NCBI GenBank assembly: GCA_964023205.1
Contig: OZ026847.1
Location: 11,426,182 to 11,490,181, forward strand
Length of the DNA stretch: 64,000 nucleotides
From: Lutraria lutraria
Taxonomy: Eukaryota; Mollusca; Bivalvia; Venerida; Mactridae
Direction of reading: 5' to 3'
Shown here one piece after another: positions 1-12,720 of the stretch (its first letter is position 1; each line of letters opens with the position of its first letter). A program made the position numbers and the translations under genes. The notes below the pieces were generated by a model. It saw only the letters and a program-made list of their open reading frames with translations. It was not told the origin of the DNA and ran no database searches.

Positions 1-967
1 ACATACCAGTTTACAGAGTTATGAGGAGCCATCTGACCTTTTACCCCCCAAAAAACTAACCTATGACCCAAACCACTGACACTATAAGTGAACACTCGTC
101 CAATTAACATTGTCATTCGTAAATGTTTCGATCTACCAGAAACATGTCCCCATGAATTATACATCATCATAATGTTGATTATAATAATATTCACAATGAG
201 CGCATTGCGTTGGTAATGAAACATAGTAACACCAGAACAATGTCACAGTGGTGTTTTATTGGGGGCAGGGATGATACGCAATTCATCACATTGTATGCGG
301 GTAAAGAAAACGCAAAACATTCACCATACTCTTCATGTATTAGCACTGCAAGCTTCCACGACATTATTTTCTGTGACCGTAAATGACGCCACATTTATGA
401 GACTTTAAAGTAAGCTCTAGTAAATATGAAATAATAATTATCTACTTACTTGTATTCTTATAAATCTGAATATTCATGATGTTGCTGAACCAGTACACGA
501 GTAATTTTAAAGGTGTATATATTGATATACAAATGGACATGTTTGCCATGGAATACATTGTAGAATGTTTTTAAATGACGTCGCAGAAACTGTGTGTCTT
601 CATTTGACTTGAGACTTACATAATAATGTGTCTGGTACACATATTTGGACGTTGTTTATTACGTTACCCTAACCTCCAATTGCTTAAGCACAGTCGTTCA
701 GAAAAGTAGGTTATGAAAGGCTATTAGGTTATACAATTGTAGAATAATGCCAATATGCATGTTGCTTGATAATGATGAAACTATAATTTGATGCATCAAT
801 TAATTATAAGTACTTTTTCAACAGCAAAATGATTGCATAAAAATTAACTACGAAACAATAAAAAATGTTTAACATTTAAGATCATTGTCGGACCCTAATC
901 AAATTGCATGCTGAACTCAGTATATCTCATCTGCGCGGCTAATGTGATGTATATGTTTTTACGTATT
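1..967. other. Intergenic, no feature seen
   Basis: AT-rich sequence with no exon that combines an open frame, splice sites and a recognisable motif. The short open frames here (under 70 codons) have no family resemblance. Confidence 0.5.
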
Positions 968-1166
968 TGAAGACAAACGTGGGGCCCGATGGTCGAAAGA
1001 TAATTGTCTCTGATTTGATATTACTAGCACCTCGCCGCAGCGAGTTCGAGTCCCTCCTGTGACCAGAAATGAAACACAAGTGAAAAAAAACAGTCCAGCT
1101 GGCTTAAGGAACGTCATTGGTTCTACTCAGTTATTCTCCTTGGATCTATTGCCACCGTTTCAGCTG
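968..1166 (+). repeat. tRNA-derived SINE-like fragment
   Basis: A tRNA-like head is visible: an A-box-like stretch near 975-990 (GGCCCGATGGTCGAAAG) and a good B box near 1041-1053 (GAGTTCGAGTCCC). Downstream, around 1080-1140, a GTGAAAAAAAACAGTCCAG block resembles the body of the two better SINE copies at 25490-25697 and 29984-30230. No cloverleaf of a functional tRNA can be drawn. Confidence 0.4.
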
Positions 1167-4100
1167 AAAAATGTTGCAGATTGACCCTTGCTGTTGGCGC
1201 GAGGTTAACCCTCAAAATACCCAAATAAGTATTGTTTTAAAGTGATAGAGTAATACCTGTTTCACAGACACATCTCAGCTTTGAAAGTACATGTATATAC
1301 TCGTAGTTAGTCAGTATAAACAGTCTAGCTAGTGGTATACATATCAGACATTTACGTTTAACATCAGACAATAAATCCAGTAGAACTACAATTAATTATT
1401 ATAATAAAACACTTCTCATATACGAACAAAGAAGGGTAGGATTAATTTAATAACTGCCACCTTCTTTGAAACAGGCCCAGTCCCTTAAATACTTCATTTC
1501 AAGACAGAGCTTTAAATTAAACTTAGTATTTTGACATCCAAATCTGGATATGCCGTCATGCTTCTTTCGTTTTAGCTGCAAAAAACCCCAGATATTTACA
1601 TAATAGTATTGCTTTCAACCAAACTATGGACATTGATAAATGACTGAGCTCTGTGTTTAACTAAAACCTGTAAATGAACCTTATGATACAGACAAGGAGT
1701 GAGAACTTCGATAAACACTGACGCATTCCATTTCCGATAATGTTTGCTATATTCCGTTTTACCATTTATTACATACAAAAATATGTTACACCAAGCCAAA
1801 CATATCAACCAAATACAAAGTCTAGATGATACGTTGGAAACAAGCAATGTGTTCTGCAAATCGTCAGTCTATATTGCACATGGGAACACATGTCCCGTGA
1901 ATGTCTGATCTCCCAACATCTTTACAAATCTTAGCTTGAACCGCTTTTACTAATTTGTGGAACTTGTCATGAAATAGGACCAAGCGCATGTATCGATAAA
2001 GAAAGTCGCGCAAAACTATACATTGTGTTAATATTTATTACATGTTGTTGCCAAAGGTTAATGATACAGATCATTCATGTTGGTAACGTATGTCAGATAC
2101 TCCTACCTCCTGTATAAATAATTGAACAACTTTGTCAAAAGTGTCTACTAACGCTTACTGAATGGTAATTTGGATAATGAAAGATCGCCATATAATATTG
2201 TCGTATGGCGCCTGCTAAATGGTAATGAGGTAGATAATTGAAGATTTATTTACGGTCTAATTTTTTCATTCAAGTTTTAGACAATCCGTGACATAATTAT
2301 TTGTTTAGTATGACATAACCCACTTGTATAAAATGAATTAATCGGTACATGACCGTTTTATAAATGTGGTGTCATAGGTAACTGTTTCGCTTTGAATCAC
2401 TGCAAAGAGGTACAACCAACAAGCGTTTATTACATGGGCATGTCCAAATGTTTCATTATTCGTACATCAAATGGGATTTGAAAATGTTATGCAAACAATC
2501 GGAATTTGATTACCTGATTGATGATCTGACTCAGAGCACTGGTTACATAACTACGAAAATGTTTAAAATCTAGAAAATGGACGTGCAACCTCATTGTTCA
2601 ATCTTACGTCTACTGGTATATACGTTTTGTGTTATTATCGGGAGCAAGTTGCGAGGTAAGTTGCATTCAACAATGTTGCGTGCTGGGGATCTATCGGGCG
2701 CAGACGGCCATGCCCTGGTCTCTATTTTAATAAACAAAACATGAGAGAAAGCTATGCTATTTTTCTTTCTATGAAACAAATAACTAGTCACAGCGTTCTT
2801 GTTGGAAATATATACTTTATGTAATCAGTTCTTATACAGCATGTTATGCACGTGTGGTAAAAACGTATGCTGGAACAAATTAAGTAACCCATCATCACAT
2901 GATGCAACTTGAATGTAGTCCATGGATACGCGAGTTCTTACGCAATGTAAGTAACGCATAGGATGACTTACGTATTATTTTAATGTAATATGATCTGTAA
3001 TAACGTCGACATGTTCATTAGCTTTTGTGCCATCGACAATTAATTAACATGCTAAAATGGCATTTATGTATCGGAATAAATTTACCTATTTATCTCTAGA
3101 AGATAATGAATTGTGTTTTGATTTTTTCTCGGCAATGCATTCACAACATTCTATGTACTCAAACGCTAATAATAACCATATTTAAGAAAATGATTTCTAA
3201 ATAAAAACACATTTAAAACATTCCATCTTTCCTAAAACGATTCTTCACCAAATCTCCCGACCATCAAAACCTAACATATAGGACTATGCAAAAAATACAG
3301 CTTTCTAAACGGTCTGCTGCTAAGACACAGGTGTTAAAAACTCTCATTATGATTAAATACACGAGTACATAGGCATGTGCTTCATTTAATTAACGAATTA
3401 TCTAGCGTAAGACATTTTAGTTAGCTGTTACGTCAGTGATGCTCTTGTCAAAACACAATGTCATGGCATATTTCACATTCCAAAATTATTAAGTTTAACT
3501 ACACGATCAGCAGAATTGTTAATGTTTCCTGTTTGTAATTTCTAAAATTATTTATATTTTCAAAAATTATAAAACTAAGTAATAAATATAAAAAATAGAG
3601 CATTTAAATACTCAAAATCAATTTTCCGATCCTTATTTGAGAAGGACTGGCAAAAACAACAGTGACTTGAAAAAAAAAACTGCTTTGAAGTCAAACACTT
3701 TGAATTTCATTCCTGTGACATCGATGCTGCATTTTGTAAATACTAGTATTATAATGATAATTATGGTATCATAAAAATATAGTTTGTGATTTTCTTTTTC
3801 AGTATGTCAAGCACTTATCAAATTAATTGACAGCACACTTTTTTAAAATTATTTTGTCCTGAAAAATACACTATGTATTTTCTTGAAATTTGTTCCTTTT
3901 TTTATCTGTTCGCCGATCGTGTTGAAAGTACGACAATAATTATGTCGTTGCTTACAATTGATGTTTTATTTATTATTTGGAAGAGGTCTGCATGAGCTGG
4001 TGGTGTATCGTGCATGGACATGTCAAAGGCTTGTCAGTGAGTTTGCGTTTTTCTACGAATCTAACCATGGTTTTTGCCCTCTTTTAGATGGGTTAGTTGA

Positions 4101-4305
4101 TCACTGTTTGGTGATCTATACAACGTAAATTATTATGTTATTTTTCCTAATGTTTAAATGTGGACAGAACATTTGGAATGCTTTTTTTGGTAAAAGTCTT
4201 CAAACATTTTGAACGCACTGTTTCTGAAAAGTACCAGAGCGATATATAGGCCATTATTTGTTAATGGTGGTATTTTCTCATATAAAACAAGTGTTTCGTC
4301 CCCGG
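1167..4305. other. Intergenic, no gene recognised
   Basis: About 3.1 kb of AT-rich sequence. The open frames at 1596-1859 and 2591-2791 (minus) show no domain, no signal peptide and no convincing splice context. Confidence 0.45.
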
Positions 4306-4505
4306 GATGTCTTTGGCGGTGGTGTTCGAGATTGATTTGACTGTGGTATCCAAACATGATTTGACGGTAGTGTTCAGGGATAACTTAACGGTAGTATCCA
4401 TGGATGATTTGACTGTGGTGTCCGGGCAAGATTTGACGGTGATATTCATGGTTTACTTGACGGTAGTGTTCAGCGGTATTTGACGGTGGTGACCGGGGAG
4501 ATCTC
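4306..4505. repeat. Minisatellite, 24-bp unit, about 8 copies
   Basis: Degenerate 24-bp tandem units built around TTTGACGGTGGTGTTC. Because 24 is a multiple of three, the minus strand reads as an 8-residue repeat (DTTVKSxx) without stops between about 4449 and 4306. This explains the open frame there. It is not evidence of a gene by itself, since no start context or flanking exon is seen. Confidence 0.75.
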
Positions 4506-5106
4506 TGTCGGTGACGATGATATGTTTGGTATATTTTCTGTGAGATTCGATTACCTTTTTTGCTTATAAGGAATTTCCTGAGATTTTTTTCTTGCTTCCA
4601 ATTGTTTTCACCAGTGTTTTATCTTACGCCACCAAGCAAATAAGTATCGTAACATAGTGAAATATTCACAGTAACAAAGAGGAAAAAATAACTGAAAAAA
4701 AAGAGAATATATTTTTGTCTACATCTAGAGTTATTTACGGCACGTATTGTGTGGTCCCTGACGATATGTTCACATTACTTGTTATTTATTGGCTGGCGGC
4801 TTAAAAGGTCGTGTAATTTAATGTTGCCTTTAATATTTTTACGCTCGTGACCGACTTACACTTACGTAATTGTTCTGACCTGTTAAAATTCTAAAATTCT
4901 GTGATAGTTAAGGAAAAACTGCCCTATTGGTTGAAGCCTATTTTCACACCTGCTTGATGACAATGTTGACAATTTGATGAGGTACACATCACTAAATATG
5001 CATAGAAAGGTATATATCAACAAGCAGTGAACATATCATTTGTATCTTTCTATACATGATACGAGGATGCCATGCGCTACGAGTACACCAGATTGCAAAA
5101 GATTCA

Positions 5107-5203
5107 CAGTCAAACACGGGAGCAACATACTCGGGAATGACAAACTATGGCAATTATTGACAGGTGGCCTTTAATCAGAGATAAAGTCATTTTGTTCTGA
5201 CTG
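5107..5203 (+). mobile_element. Family B MITE copy, truncated
   Basis: Begins with CAGTCAAAC and contains the family signature TATTGACAGGTGGCCTTTA, as in the copies at 15122, 19333, 30957 and 34384. It ends in a degraded TGACTG. About 97 bp, internally deleted compared with about 165-210 bp for other copies. Confidence 0.5.
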
Positions 5204-5635
5204 TTTCTATTTGATTGACTATGATCTAATAGACTATTATGCGTGGACTCAAAATTGTTAAGAATTCACCTGTAAAATTCAAGCGTTGATGAATAACATG
5301 CAAGAAATGACCATATGTGTTCAGACGTAATGTAAAGTCTGTAGTTTTAAAGACTTCCAAATAAAACGTATTACCAAACAATGAAGACAAAGGTATGGTT
5401 TTCTTGATTGAGCAAGCATGTTACGATCGGCCTTCAGGGAATCAAGAAGGCAACATAGGCTGACATTACTAATATCAGATTTATTAATATACTTCTGAGA
5501 GTGCGTGATTGAAAACTGTCTGCCTCGGTCAACAATATATTTCGAGGGTTAGCGATTTTTTAACGCTCTCTTAGATATTTGATATTCGAAAAATAAAAAC
5601 ATGATCACTAAGATATTATTTTGTTACACACGAAG
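5204..5635. other. Intergenic, no feature seen
   Basis: AT-rich sequence with no supported exon or repeat. Confidence 0.4.
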
Positions 5636-5915
5636 AGTACCAATTGCCCCTGATAGAGTATGGCTTGTCGTTCTTGGCACATCGGCATAAGTCTACAGGA
5701 GTTGTCTTTCCTAACATAACAAAAAGAGTTAAAATATGAGTTACCTTTTCTTGTCATGTAGACATAAGTCAGTACGAGTTGTCTTTCTTGGCAGGTGAAA
5801 ACTCTAACATGAGTAGTCCTTATTTGCAGTCAATTTTGTGACTGATCGAGTTGTCTTTCGTGGTTAGTGATATGGACATACATCATAATGAGTTATCTAT
5901 CTTAGCTGATAAGTT
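5636..5915. repeat. Degenerate minisatellite, roughly 60-70-bp unit
   Basis: The phrase GAGTTGTCTTTC followed by a TGGCA-like stretch and ACATAAGTC or ACATACATC recurs about four times with drift (near 5667, 5700, 5777 and 5840). Unit length is uneven, so this is an old, decaying tandem array. Confidence 0.5.
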
Positions 5916-6553
5916 CATCTGGTGTAAATTATATTGCTAATTTACCCACTCACAGTTCTAAGATATAGACGAACTGCCAAATTCCATGATTAATGATGAG
6001 CGTGACAACGATTCGGTGAAAGTTGGCTATTCAGAAACGTTGTCATTTTAGTGAATTATCATAATAATGTAGGATAACATAAAGAGCTTGATAATTATTA
6101 TAATTTGCGGACAAATACCTTGAAATGTGCAAATGGTGCAGGAAGTAATTGTTTGAAATAACCATGCCTTTTCAAAACAAAAGGAAAAAAGGCTATGATT
6201 TAGGTGAACTTTGTTTATTGATTTTATAACATGCTTTCCGAATGGAAGATAATAAAAGTTGACAATTCTCTCGAATAGAGTAATTTGACGACTGTGATAT
6301 GTGTTTGCACCAGTTAATCAAACGTGCAAACGTATAGTTTCAAAACAATAACATGTATACCCCCCTCTCGCCCTGGAGCAGTGCGGTTGAACATTACTAG
6401 ATGTTCCCAGCAAATCACAATGTTCGATGACGTTAACGACATACTTTTATGGAATGAATATTTAAAAAAGAGCAGACTAAGTTTAAGTGTCACAAAGATT
6501 TCGTTGCCACGGTTATATTTAAAACAATATTATTGTTTTCTGTGTAGTTATTA
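5916..6553. other. Intergenic, no gene recognised
   Basis: No supported exon. The plus-strand open frame starting at 6324 runs into the MITE at 6554 and is taken as chance. Confidence 0.45.
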
Positions 6554-6729
6554 CAGTACAACCTCTCCAAAGCAACAACCTTTGGGTGTAGCAAAATTAT
6601 GTTGTTGTTGAGAGGTTGTTGCCCTAGAGAGGTTAATTGGTAGTTAAATCGTGTAGTGTGAAAGAATCATGCTGTTATTAAAAGGGAGGTTGTTGCTCAA
6701 GAGAGGGCCGCTCTGGATAGGATGTACTG
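6554..6729 (+). mobile_element. Family A MITE (CAGTACAACCTCTC), 176 bp
   Basis: Starts CAGTACAACCTCTCC and ends in GTACTG, with TA directly on both sides (6552-6553 and 6730-6731), which fits a TA target-site duplication. Internally it is largely palindromic, with repeated GAGAGGTTGTTG and CAACAAC phrases. CAGT termini at TA sites suggest a pogo/Tigger-type nonautonomous element. That assignment is inferred from the ends only, as no transposase is present. Confidence 0.75.
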
Positions 6730-7428
6730 TATATTAAGATATATAAAGCTAGAAAGGTCATGCTTACGATTATTTGACAAAAATATTAGTGTAGATAGGT
6801 CGAAACACTTTTCTTTTCTACTTTATTCGGAACATACCTTTTGTATTTTAGAACGATTCATCTTCAGATACTTTCGTTCTTTGATTTTTGTTGTCTTTCT
6901 CTTGGATTGCCTCTGTTTGCCGGATGGACAATGCATATTTTACTCAGACGCTAAATAGAGTGCATTGCATTGCAGTAATTTGGCGCTCCGTGTCTAGTGT
7001 GTTTTATGAGTGAAACATATGAACAAAAAGAGCTGTAATGTAGGGGTAGACTCCTAACCCGGAGGTTGCAGGGTTTTTCGGTGCGAATACTAATCTAGGA
7101 AGAAGTCATTGAGAGTAGTTAATATTGCACTATAATCGATATAAAATGAATAAGTTTAAACTAAACTAACAAATTCCTCAAAACTGGTATGATAATTTGT
7201 GTTCCTCATTCTCAGTTGACTGTTCTGATATTGATACAAACCATGCTTTATTACTGTGCCGTGATATTTGTACACGAATATATCATTTACTTACATCAGT
7301 GGTTTGAACGGAATTCCCTAAGGTAACTAAGGGCATATTTCTAAGATGTCTTTTGTAATACCAACCGGCATTACATTTTAAAGCCTACGATTTATTTCAC
7401 GAGTAAAAGTATATTATGCTCTTGTTGT
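6730..7428. other. Intergenic with a tRNA-like scrap
   Basis: Around 7034-7080 a CTCCTAACCCGGAGG stem and a degraded GGTTGCAGGGTTTT block look like the anticodon arm and B-box region of a tRNA-derived repeat head. Nothing else was recognised. Confidence 0.3.
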
Positions 7429-7900
7429 ATGGACATGACATTGAGGAAGAAGATCACTATCGTCATGATGGACCGGAACCGGAGATACAAAAGACTTGCA
7501 GCTGAGATGAACTGGAATATTATGGACGGAAGCAGTTCAGCTGTGTTGGATAGGAAATCTGGTTCCCGTTCTATGAAACAGCGCAAATGCTGTCGTAATA
7601 TATATATCAGAAGTGATAAGGGGCAGGTAATCCAGACTAATGTACAGTCAGTCCACGGGTACCAGTTCGATGAATAGGGATTAGTGCGATACATGTCGTA
7701 TAGCTGTGACTGGCCAGAATTATAAGGACACGTGTCGTATCCCCGTTACGGACCGGAAGTCGAATATCTTGACATACCGGAATTACTAGAGACTAGGTCG
7801 AACTTAATGACAGGTCTTAATTTTTAGACACAAGGTATGATTTTTATAACAACTGGATATTCGATATGGACCAGATTATGTATGGTATTGCTATGATATA
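7429..7900 (+). other. Possible relic of a repetitive Tyr/Gly/Pro coding sequence
   Basis: The plus strand has an 82-codon open frame (7429-7677, MDMTLRKKITIVMMD..., no recognised domain). Over a wider span the phrases ATGGACCGGAA, ACGGACCGGAAG, TGGCCAGAATTAT and ATATGGACCAGATTAT recur. They resemble decayed repeats of a coding unit such as YGPE(Y), as in low-complexity secreted or matrix proteins. No intact frame spans the units and no splice sites stand out. It could equally be chance. Confidence 0.2.
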
Positions 7901-8731
7901 AACAACAAAAGAATGGATATTGTATGCGTTATGTTTAAACACATAATCTGCAATACTTTTATTGATGTCGATATATGTTAGCGATATTACGATGGCATCA
8001 TACATTTATAGAAAAAAGTCACGTGATCTTAACAATGACAAAATTATTCACTTCGTCCTGCATCCGGTGTTAACAACAGGTCTGAAAATCAACCACATCC
8101 AGTATAAATGCGTTATTTGCTTGGTATAACATATATGCTTCTAAAATATTTCCGAATATGTCAATGTAAATATCGTTGTCGTCCCAATTTACAACAGCCA
8201 CATTTATTTACACATTTTCTTCACTCGGATTACTATTTGAATATATATTGAACAACTGGATGAATATAATGTTTAATATGTAATTTCAGCGTTTAGAATC
8301 TTCTTTTGGACTATGCGTATTATCTTTCCATTTTTCTAGGGTATTGTGCGAACGTATCTAATACACTGACTCCATACCAAATAAGTAAATTTGTAGATCT
8401 GTAAGCAACGTGCTACAAGGATCTGAAAAGAGATAAAAAAATTATATAAAAAAATAAACATTTCAACACTCGAGTTTAGATTCTCACATTTCAGTAATAA
8501 GCATTCAGGTGTAAAAACAGGAATTTAAATATCAGAATATTCAAAGGGTACGATTCGTCCCCTAAGATTTGCGATTGCGTCACCATAAACATAATATATT
8601 TTCGGGTCAATGCTGTTTGTGCTTAGTCAATATTATCTTTAATCAATATGAAATGTCCATCTACAATATTTCTGTCAGTGAAATTGTATCAGTCAGGGTT
8701 TTCCGTCGTCACTAATGAATGAGTAGTACAA
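7901..8731. other. Intergenic, no feature seen
   Basis: AT-rich, with no exon or repeat that I can support. Confidence 0.4.
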
Positions 8732-8748
8732 GGGGGGGGGGGGGGGGG
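8732..8748 (+). repeat. Homopolymer run of 17 G
   Basis: Seventeen consecutive G, preceded by AGTACAA and followed by AGCTTTCC. Such runs are length-unstable and can form quadruplex structures. The exact length in the assembly may be wrong. Confidence 0.9.
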
Positions 8749-11639
8749 AGCTTTCCTCATAAAGGCAGCAAATCATTAATACTTTCTAGACACCGCCGAC
8801 TTCTTTTTTTTTTCATAAAAAATAGTAAATTAAATAAATATACAAATATAATAAACATTTTTACCGCAATTGCGGTACAAAAGAAACTTCAATATTGCAA
8901 TATATTTCATGTTATCTAGCTATTAGGCTTACAATACAAGAGACAGTTCTATAATTAGTGTCCATATGAGTCTAGGTTGATTTCTGTCCGTCTTTGAAGC
9001 TTTGTAATACATCTTTGTCATGGCATGATTCATGCGATGCTTAAACGACTTGTAACAAATAAACGTATAAGAAAGCTGATAAAAAAATAAGGAATTGCGC
9101 AATGTGTTACTACAAATAAACCTGTGTCTCATTTCTGCATGTGTAAACGTGACATATTAATTGCCAACTGAGACAGTCTTCTACTTGAAGTTACTTTTAG
9201 CACGCATATGTAATGTCCATAATTCACCCTCAAGGTAGAAAGGTCATTTGTACATGTATATCCATATCAAAGTGTACAAGACTTGTTGCTAATTATGATA
9301 ATATAACCATACATGACAATGTACATGTAATATAGTTGTCTTCATTGGAAGTAAACTATGTTCTGAATAAAACGTATTTGTACTTTGGAAAGCAAAGTAG
9401 GTTGTTTTAATGCGTTCTAACTACATTTAGCCCATTTGATTTCACAAATTGACGTTCTTATCTCGCCATTAGTAAAGATGTATTAATTTCTTATTAATAA
9501 CAAAAGCTAAAACATGCCACACAATCCTCAAAACTCTTAAGGACATAAAAAGACAACGAGTACTGGCTACCAAAATCTTATTCATTGTATTATGCTAAAT
9601 TAATTGGTCCGCTAGTTTTTAGTCCAAATTACGGGCACATATTTTGACATGAGCGCTATGACGTCAAAGTCGCTTAAATATACACTTAGCAACAAGCAGA
9701 AAACAACGTCTTATGAATAATATAATTAGGAATAATGTAATTAGTAGAATGCTTTGTCAAATAAACCCTGTACGTGATGTTTATTATATTCCAAATCTGA
9801 GAATAGACATCTGGTTTAGTCACTAAATCAGTGTCACACGTGTTCATGGCTGTCAGGTCTTTCTGTTGACACTGATACACCATCATAAAAGATTTAGAAC
9901 TTACACCTACAAAAAGACGTACAAACGAAATGAGAACGTACTTGGAGACAGTTACAATCAGATGCACAGACACATAGCCGGACTGACGAGTTTGTTGCAA
10001 AAGAACAATCTGAGCAGAACATACATCGCTTGTTAAAAAGCACACAATGCGTACTGTTTTGACACAATGATTGCCATTACTGTGTTTCAACCGCATTGTA
10101 GATAGTTAATGTTTTATTTTATACAAAAATGTCATATTTCTGTCCATCACACGCCTCCCTTGTCACGATTTATCCAGTTTTAGTTACGATTGTCTGCTTT
10201 TTTGACTCCTTTATAATTCACGTAAATAGCAATACTAACAAAGACAAGTTTTTACGCGACCGGGAAATTGTTCGTCTTTTGTGGACCATAATTTAGATGT
10301 GCAACGAGTCGTATCACATTGAAAATGGTGTTCTTGTTTGAAAATAAAGTCAAACAGCTGCTGTATGTAAATACCCTTATAGTAAACACGTCGAGCATAA
10401 CACGGGTTAGAGAAAGTCACATTATACACGAGGTGACTTTTAATAATGCCGTGTAAGTTATGCTGTGTAAATATGTTTGTCTTAAGAAATTTAGCCCACA
10501 TCCGACTGTTAAAACCATACCGATTGCGTTTATTCGTTTTCGTTACAAATAATCTTTGGCTCACTAGCCATGGCCAGCATTGCATTTTCCAATTTTAAAG
10601 TGATATTAACAACAAAGAAAATTACAAGCCTGCCTATTTATAACACAGACAAATGGATTCTTTACAATTCAGTTGTTTCTGTATTTAAGCATTAGATAGA
10701 ATACCACGAATTTAACTGAAGTTTGCCAAAACATAACGACGCATTTCTATATATTCGTGCATTTTCCGCGTATGTCTTTAGCAAAAGTTATAACATGTAT
10801 AAATAATGTGAAATAAGTTAAATATTCACTAGAAACATAAAGATAAATCATTTTAAGGCTTCACTTCATTAGGAGGAATATTATGGCATCTAAAATCATC
10901 TTGACAATACTGAAGGATTGGTTCTAACTTTTACAGTTAAATTAATCATAACATTTCAGGATGAGACTAGTTTCAGTTAATATGCATGACAGCTTACGTT
11001 AATTTATAACCATACCTACATAGCTATATGTTTCAGCTTTTACTGTTGCTTTTGGCGAGGCATATCAAATGCATTAGACGGAGTGAAAAGGTTGACAGAT
11101 GCCGCTCAACTAAGCACATAAAAGTCATATAAGGTACAATAAACATAAAATTACAAACAAAGCATCTCTTTTACCGATGCAAAGTTCAAGTCGATGCTCC
11201 AAATCCTGAGTACATACCGACTGACGTTTTGGAATATGATCATCAAAACTATTTTAAACGTATTTAAGAATCAAAATGTAACAGGGCCATGCTATTTTGG
11301 AAAACATATAATGCTTCAACGTTTTACCATTGATGATACAGTTATTGTAGAGATATACACTCGTGTTTGTCCATTATCTTTGAAGACATGACTTAAGTCT
11401 ACGATGTAGTGGGACAGCCCTCGACATTTTTTGTTATAATTCGTCATTTTACAAAAAGGTTTTTGGCGAGAAGACTGCAAAATATTGTCCCGCTTCCGTT
11501 CATAATTATGGTAATGAGCATGAAGTCGACAGCCTTTAATGTCAAGTAAATATCATGCTTGGAACAACAAGTGTGAAAGCACGTTTCACAACATTTACAA
11601 ATTAACATGTTGTCTTCAAAAATTGTCTTTGTTATTCAA
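8749..11639. other. Intergenic, no gene recognised
   Basis: About 2.9 kb. The longest frames are on the minus strand (9686-10096, 136 codons; 10235-10585, 116 codons). Neither shows a signal peptide, domain, compositional coding signal or paired splice sites. They are left as unsupported. Confidence 0.4.
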
Positions 11640-12045
11640 AGATTTAGAAGGTACCAATGGTAAAATCGCCTACGTTTGAGAGATTTAGAAGATACCAATT
11701 GTAAAATTGCCTACTTTTGAGAGATTTAGAAGATACCAATTGTAAAAATGCATACTTTTGAGTGATTAACAAGATATCAAATGTAAAATTGCCTACTTTT
11801 GAGAGATTTAGAAAATACCAATTGTAATACGAGTATTGCCTACTTTTGAGAGATTTAGAAGATACCAATTGTAATACGAGTATTGCCTACTTTTGAGAGA
11901 TTTAGAAGATACCAATTGTAATACGAATATTGCCAACTTTTGAGTGATTTGCAAGATGCCAATGGTTATATTGTCGACTTTTGAGTGATTTGCAAGATGC
12001 CAAAGGTAATGACACAGCACATTGAGAGAGTAGGAAGGTACCAAG
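11640..12045. repeat. Minisatellite, 41-46-bp unit, about 10 copies
   Basis: Units start GATTTAGAAGATACCAATTG and contain TTGCCTACTTTTGAGA. The first copies start at 11641, 11682, 11723, 11764 and 11805 (period 41). Later copies carry an extra CGAGT and run at 45-46 bp. Two minus-strand open frames across the array (repeating LVSSKSLKSRQ) are by-products of the repeat. Confidence 0.85.
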
Positions 12046-12720
12046 GGTAACAATAAAGATTTATGATGAATATAAATTATACAAAAGGATATATTGCTGA
12101 GGTTTGATAGATTTGGAAGACGATAGTCATTGAAATGTTTCAGACATACAGTGATAAATTAAATTCCAATGGTAATGTCCTAGACAGACTCTGATACATA
12201 TATAAAAACCTCGTCTTATAAAGTACATTTAAACAAGAAGTCCATCCATATTTAAACATAACTATTAGTCTGGCGTTACTTACAAAATATATTTCCGTAC
12301 AAACCCGACAACTTTTTAATGAGTTAAATGAATACAACATCAATGCCATTGAAACGTGTAAGCTCTACTTTTTATAGAACAACTATCACCATGGATTTTG
12401 TGAGAGAAAGAAATATTGCATTTGAATAGTTAGAGAGAAGTTCAACGTCATAGAACGGTCTTAGTGATTCTTGCTGATATCCATCTGTTTAAAGGTTAAG
12501 ACCGACGTGTTTACTAACGGGCAATATTTTCAAAGTTGATAATGCACTGTTGTAAATGAAGTATGTGCTACCTAGGGATATAGTTTCTTTATGTAGGGAG
12601 TCTTTGTCACCGGTTTCTTCATGTGTGTATCATCGAATGAACGCACACAAACTAAAACAGGTTATTTAGCAAACTAAGATATGAACAAAAAGCTTACCCA
12701 CCTATGTAACGTATCACTTA
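12046..12720 (-). other. 3' flank / possible 3' UTR of the secreted-protein gene
   Basis: Follows the stop codon at 12721 on the minus strand. No canonical AATAAA was found on that strand. An ATTAAA variant is at about 12315-12320, so the transcript end is uncertain. No other exon was recognised. Confidence 0.3.

Noticed and set aside
968..1060. Possible tRNA gene with a GAGTTCGAGTCCC B box
   Set aside because: No acceptor stem or cloverleaf; the downstream body marks it as a SINE-like repeat.
9686..10096. Longest unexplained minus-strand frame (136 codons)
   Set aside because: No signal peptide, domain, splice context or promoter; composition is like the surrounding DNA.
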